NCBI GenBank assembly: GCA_034437075.1
Contig: DAOTVD010000410.1
Coordinates: forward strand, 1 to 24,607
Direction of reading: 5' to 3'
Source of the DNA: DAOTVD01 sp034437075
Lineage (GTDB): Bacteria; Chloroflexota; Anaerolineae; Aggregatilineales; J027
DNA length: 24,607 nucleotides
Positions 22,443 to 24,607 of the stretch are shown in pieces. Position 1 is the first letter of the stretch, and each line of letters begins with the position of its first letter. Made by a program: the position numbers and the translations under genes. Below the pieces are notes generated by a model that was given only the letters and a program-made list of their open reading frames with translations, made no database searches and was not told where the DNA came from.

Positions 22443-22481
22443 CTTCATGATACCGTAACTTGAGCGCGAGAGTTGTAACCA
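22443..22481. repeat. 39-bp direct repeat, copy 2
   Basis: Exact copy of 22371-22409, offset by 72 bases, which is close to seven helical turns. Its right end contains TTGTAA, the -35 of the fasciclin gene promoter. Confidence 0.9.
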
Positions 22482-22502
22482 TCCCGAGGACAGCGGTATA
22501 GT
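22473..22502 (+). promoter_or_regulatory. Promoter of the fasciclin gene
   Basis: TTGTAA (22473-22478, the last part of repeat copy 2), 18 bases, TATAGT (22497-22502). The predicted leader is about 34 bases. Confidence 0.55.
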
Positions 22503-22542
22503 CTGGGCAGACTGTCATACAAATGGAGTTCGAAAAATCCAT

Positions 22543-23502
22543 ATGAACCGTATTGCTGCTCTGCTGATTCTGTCGCTTTTGCTTGTAAGCCTTCCCCTGG
22601 TCGGCGCTCAGGATGAGGATGACGCCGAAATGGCCCCCACTATTGCTGACCTCGTCAGCGAAAACGAAGACTTCTCGACACTGCTCACAGCCCTGGAAGC
22701 CGCCGAACTCGCCGAAACGCTGGGCGAAGAAGGCCCATTCACCGTTTTTGCCCCGACGAATGAGGCGTTCGAGGCCATCCCCGAAGACGACCTAAATGCT
22801 TTGTTAGACGATCCTGAAGCCCTGAGCGCGGTACTGCTGTATCACGTGCTAGAAGGCGAAGCCTTCGCCGAAGATGTGCTAGAACTGGATGGCGAAGCGG
22901 TTGAAACCCTGAACGGCGCAATGATCCTCGTGACAATTGTGGAAGAAGACGAAGATGTGATGGTCATGCTGAACGAGTCCGCGCAGGTCACCGAAGCGGA
23001 TGTCGAAGCCTCGAATGGCGTCATTCATGTCATTGATACGGTACTCATGCCCCCCGCTGAAGACGACATGGCCATGGCTGACGAAGGCATGGACGAGACC
23101 GACGACATGGCTGACGCCGAAGAAACGGTGGAAATCGACTTCAGCGACCCCGAAGCCGTGACGCTTGGGCTGATTGAAATCTTCTTCCAGGCCGAAACAC
23201 CGGACGACTTCTTACAATACGTCTGCGAAGGGCAAGAAGATAGCGCTTTGATCCCCGACCAAAACCTGCTGGATAGCTTCGAAGGTATCGAGGTTGATAC
23301 CTCTGAATTGGAATTGGAAGTGGTCGAAAATGAAGATGGCTCTGTGGATGTGCTGCCAGGCGGGAACATCATCTTGGTGATCGGTGGCCAAGAACAGAAC
23401 TTGCCCGCGTCGTTGTTGGCGCAGCAAGTCGGTCTAGATTCTATTCGCCTGGTGGAAGATGACGACGGTAATTGGCTGGCTTGCCCCGAAGACGAAGAAT
23501 AG
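22543..23502 (+). CDS. Exported fasciclin (FAS1) domain protein, highly acidic
   Basis: A 319-residue secreted protein. The signal peptide spans residues 1-22 (cleavage GA-QDEDD). One FAS1 domain (about 32-170) has both conserved blocks, H1 FTVFAPTNEAF (66-76) and H2 VLLYHVLEGE (97-106), and ends GVIHVIDTVLMP. Such domains mediate adhesion or protein contacts. An Asp/Glu/Met-rich linker follows (about 171-196), then a second small domain (about 197-319) with a Cys pair (YVCEG at 226-230 and LACPEDEE at the end), which resembles the outer domain of the 3010-3498 protein. The whole protein is extremely acidic. GGAG at 22525-22528 is 14 bases upstream, longer than usual, but the ATG places the signal peptide correctly. 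Confidence 0.9.
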   Translation: MNRIAALLILSLLLVSLPLVGAQDEDDAEMAPTIADLVSENEDFSTLLTALEAAELAETLGEEGPFTVFAPTNEAFEAIPEDDLNALLDDPEALSAVLLYHVLEGEAFAEDVLELDGEAVETLNGAMILVTIVEEDEDVMVMLNESAQVTEADVEASNGVIHVIDTVLMPPAEDDMAMADEGMDETDDMADAEETVEIDFSDPEAVTLGLIEIFFQAETPDDFLQYVCEGQEDSALIPDQNLLDSFEGIEVDTSELELEVVENEDGSVDVLPGGNIILVIGGQEQNLPASLLAQQVGLDSIRLVEDDDGNWLACPEDEE

Positions 23503-23506
23503 CGTG

Positions 23507-23544
23507 GGTCGCTGGGCTTTATTCATTCTGTAGGCCCAACGACC
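23507..23544. terminator. Hairpin between convergent fasciclin and kinase genes
   Basis: GGTCG-C-TGGGC (23507-23517) pairs with GCCCA-A-CGACC (23534-23544), one internal mismatch, with a 16-base loop. No T-run follows on either strand, so a terminator role is likely from position but weak by sequence. Confidence 0.4.
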
Positions 23545-23558
23545 TCCTAAATACCCGC

Positions 23559-24607
23559 TTAAGGCGTGAAATCGAGCTTAAGGGGCATGTGTAACGTGAC
23601 CGTGGTGCCGCCACCGGGGCTGCTATCAATCTCTAGCATGCCCCCCAGGCGGCGCGCACGTTGCACGATATTTTGCAGCCCATAATGGCCTTCCGCGCTA
23701 CGATCGATGGCGTTGGCGTCAAACCCTTGCCCATCATCCGAGATGCGCATGACGACTTCGCGGTGTTCGTGTATCACCTCGATTTCCACAGTTGTGGCAT
23801 CGGCGTGATGCGCAACATTGGCCAGGCTTTCGCGCAAGATTTGCAACAGGTTATGCCGCTGAAAATCGGAGAGCATCGGCACATCGTCGGCAATACTAAA
23901 CACCACGTTCACGCCGGAGAAATCCCGAAAATGCGCGATCAAGTTCTCGATATAGGTTTTTAGGGTGGTTTTTTCGTCATGCGCCGTTAGCAAGTTGCGG
24001 ATGTACGAGCGCACATCTTCGATAATCTTGTTCAGGTCTTCCATCACCAGCCCAAACTGCTCGCGTTGGTCGGGCGAAACTTGCAAGCGGTTTTGGATGA
24101 TCTCGATCTTCATGCCAACCGCATAGATGGATTGGATCACACCGTCGTGCAATTCCATACCGATGCGGTCGCGTTCGCTGCGCAGCGCGGCGCTCTGCAA
24201 TTCGCCATGCAAGCGCGCATTTTCAATCGCGATGGCCGCGTGAGCCGCCAACAGGGTCAGCAATTCTTCGTCTTGATCATCGAAAGGCTGGCCATCTATG
24301 CGGTCGCACAGATACAGATTACCGATATGTTTGCCCCGGTTGGTGATTGGTACTCCCAGGAAGGTTGTCATCTGCGGATGATTAGAGCAGAATCCACTAG
24401 AGCGCGCATCGCTAGGAATATGATCGACCCGAATGGCATGCCCAGATTTGAAGATGTCGCCTAGCAAGCCTTCGCCACGCGGTTCATGGTCAATTTGGCG
24501 CGCAATTTGAGGTTCCATGCCAGAAGTGATAAACTGCTTTAGCTGTGAACCATCATCCGTCAGAACACCCAACGCGGCATATTGCGTGTTGGCAAGCGCG
24601 CGGGCGG
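23559..24607 (-). CDS. Sensor histidine kinase, GAF + HisKA_3 + HATPase (5' end outside window)
   Basis: The frame is open to the window edge; the TTG at 24572 is not a real start, because the residues before it (ARALANTQYAA) belong to the GAF domain. The visible 348 residues contain a GAF domain of the DevS/DosT-like type (about 1-130; FLGVPITNRGKHIGNLYL, then HAAIAIENARLH). Next is the NarL-type dimerisation/phosphoacceptor domain (ERDRIGMELHDGVIQSIYAV, His at about residue 153 of the fragment). Last is a HATPase_c domain with ISDDGQGFD and HYGLQNIVQRARRLGG as nucleotide-binding boxes. It should phosphorylate a LuxR/NarL-type response regulator in response to a signal sensed by GAF or by the missing N-terminus. 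The cognate regulator is not in the window. Confidence 0.92.
   Translation of the reverse strand, partial: ARALANTQYAALGVLTDDGSQLKQFITSGMEPQIARQIDHEPRGEGLLGDIFKSGHAIRVDHIPSDARSSGFCSNHPQMTTFLGVPITNRGKHIGNLYLCDRIDGQPFDDQDEELLTLLAAHAAIAIENARLHGELQSAALRSERDRIGMELHDGVIQSIYAVGMKIEIIQNRLQVSPDQREQFGLVMEDLNKIIEDVRSYIRNLLTAHDEKTTLKTYIENLIAHFRDFSGVNVVFSIADDVPMLSDFQRHNLLQILRESLANVAHHADATTVEIEVIHEHREVVMRISDDGQGFDANAIDRSAEGHYGLQNIVQRARRLGGMLEIDSSPGGGTTVTLHMPLKLDFTP

Noticed and set aside
22371..22481. CRISPR-like array
   Set aside because: Only two copies with a 33-base gap, no third unit, no cas genes, and promoter functions fit better.
22156..22542. 128-aa minus ORF containing a repeated LALKLRYHE motif
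   Set aside because: The apparent protein repeat is just the 39-bp DNA repeat read in a frame; the rest overlaps the SDR gene out of frame.

Overview
The window is bacterial chromosomal DNA of moderate GC content. It is densely packed with genes and carries many secreted or membrane-anchored proteins of low complexity (PT/PV-rich tails, TPR arrays, beta-propellers, FAS1). The gene set is a DUF3068/PorA-like protein, CcmC/CcmD, a CIRCE-controlled groESL with a GGM-tailed GroEL, a PTR1-like SDR and a GAF/HisKA_3 kinase. This fits a member of the Chloroflexota (Anaerolineae-like), but that assignment is inference from protein style, not from a marker gene. No rRNA, tRNA, CRISPR array, transposase or phage gene was seen. 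No gene-free stretch exceeds 300 bases; the longest, about 280 bases at 11253-11529, holds divergent promoters. 

Layout. 1-3.5 kb (+): the end of a DUF3068-type protein, a cytochrome c biogenesis pair (ccmC, ccmD-like), an exported lipoprotein and a small one-pass membrane protein, closed by a bidirectional terminator. 3.6-4.8 kb: a small accessory-looking block with an 82-aa protein, a 54-aa ORF translationally coupled to an excisionase/MerR-type HTH protein, a perfect palindrome in the HTH promoter, and a divergent three-helix membrane protein. 4.8-8.1 kb: an exported beta-propeller protein (-) diverging from an exported protein that overlaps an AlaX-type tRNA-editing hydrolase (+). 8.2-11.3 kb (-): an apparent operon of a double-HTH regulator, TPR protein, flippase-like membrane protein and SAM methyltransferase. 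11.5-14.1 kb (+): two related membrane-anchored TPR proteins. 14.2-16.4 kb (+): promoter, perfect CIRCE, groES, groEL, terminator. 

16.4-16.8 kb holds the most interesting object: a SelW/Rdx-family gene (103 residues) interrupted in frame by TGA exactly at the second position of the CxxC redox motif (C-A-A-U). A 7-bp stem with a G-first GUU loop starts the right distance downstream to be a bacterial SECIS element. A conventional ORF caller sees only a headless fragment here, so this is most likely an unannotated selenoprotein. 

16.8-24.6 kb: a Kef/CPA2-type antiporter with a TrkA domain (+), oligoendopeptidase F (-), methionine aminopeptidase (+), a pteridine-reductase-like SDR lacking the catalytic Tyr (-), an exact 39-bp direct repeat, a FAS1 protein (+), and the 3' part of a GAF sensor histidine kinase (-, cut by the window edge). 

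Together the region mixes protein-quality functions (GroESL, PepF, MetAP, AlaX) and redox functions (Ccm, SelW-like) with envelope proteins of unknown role.
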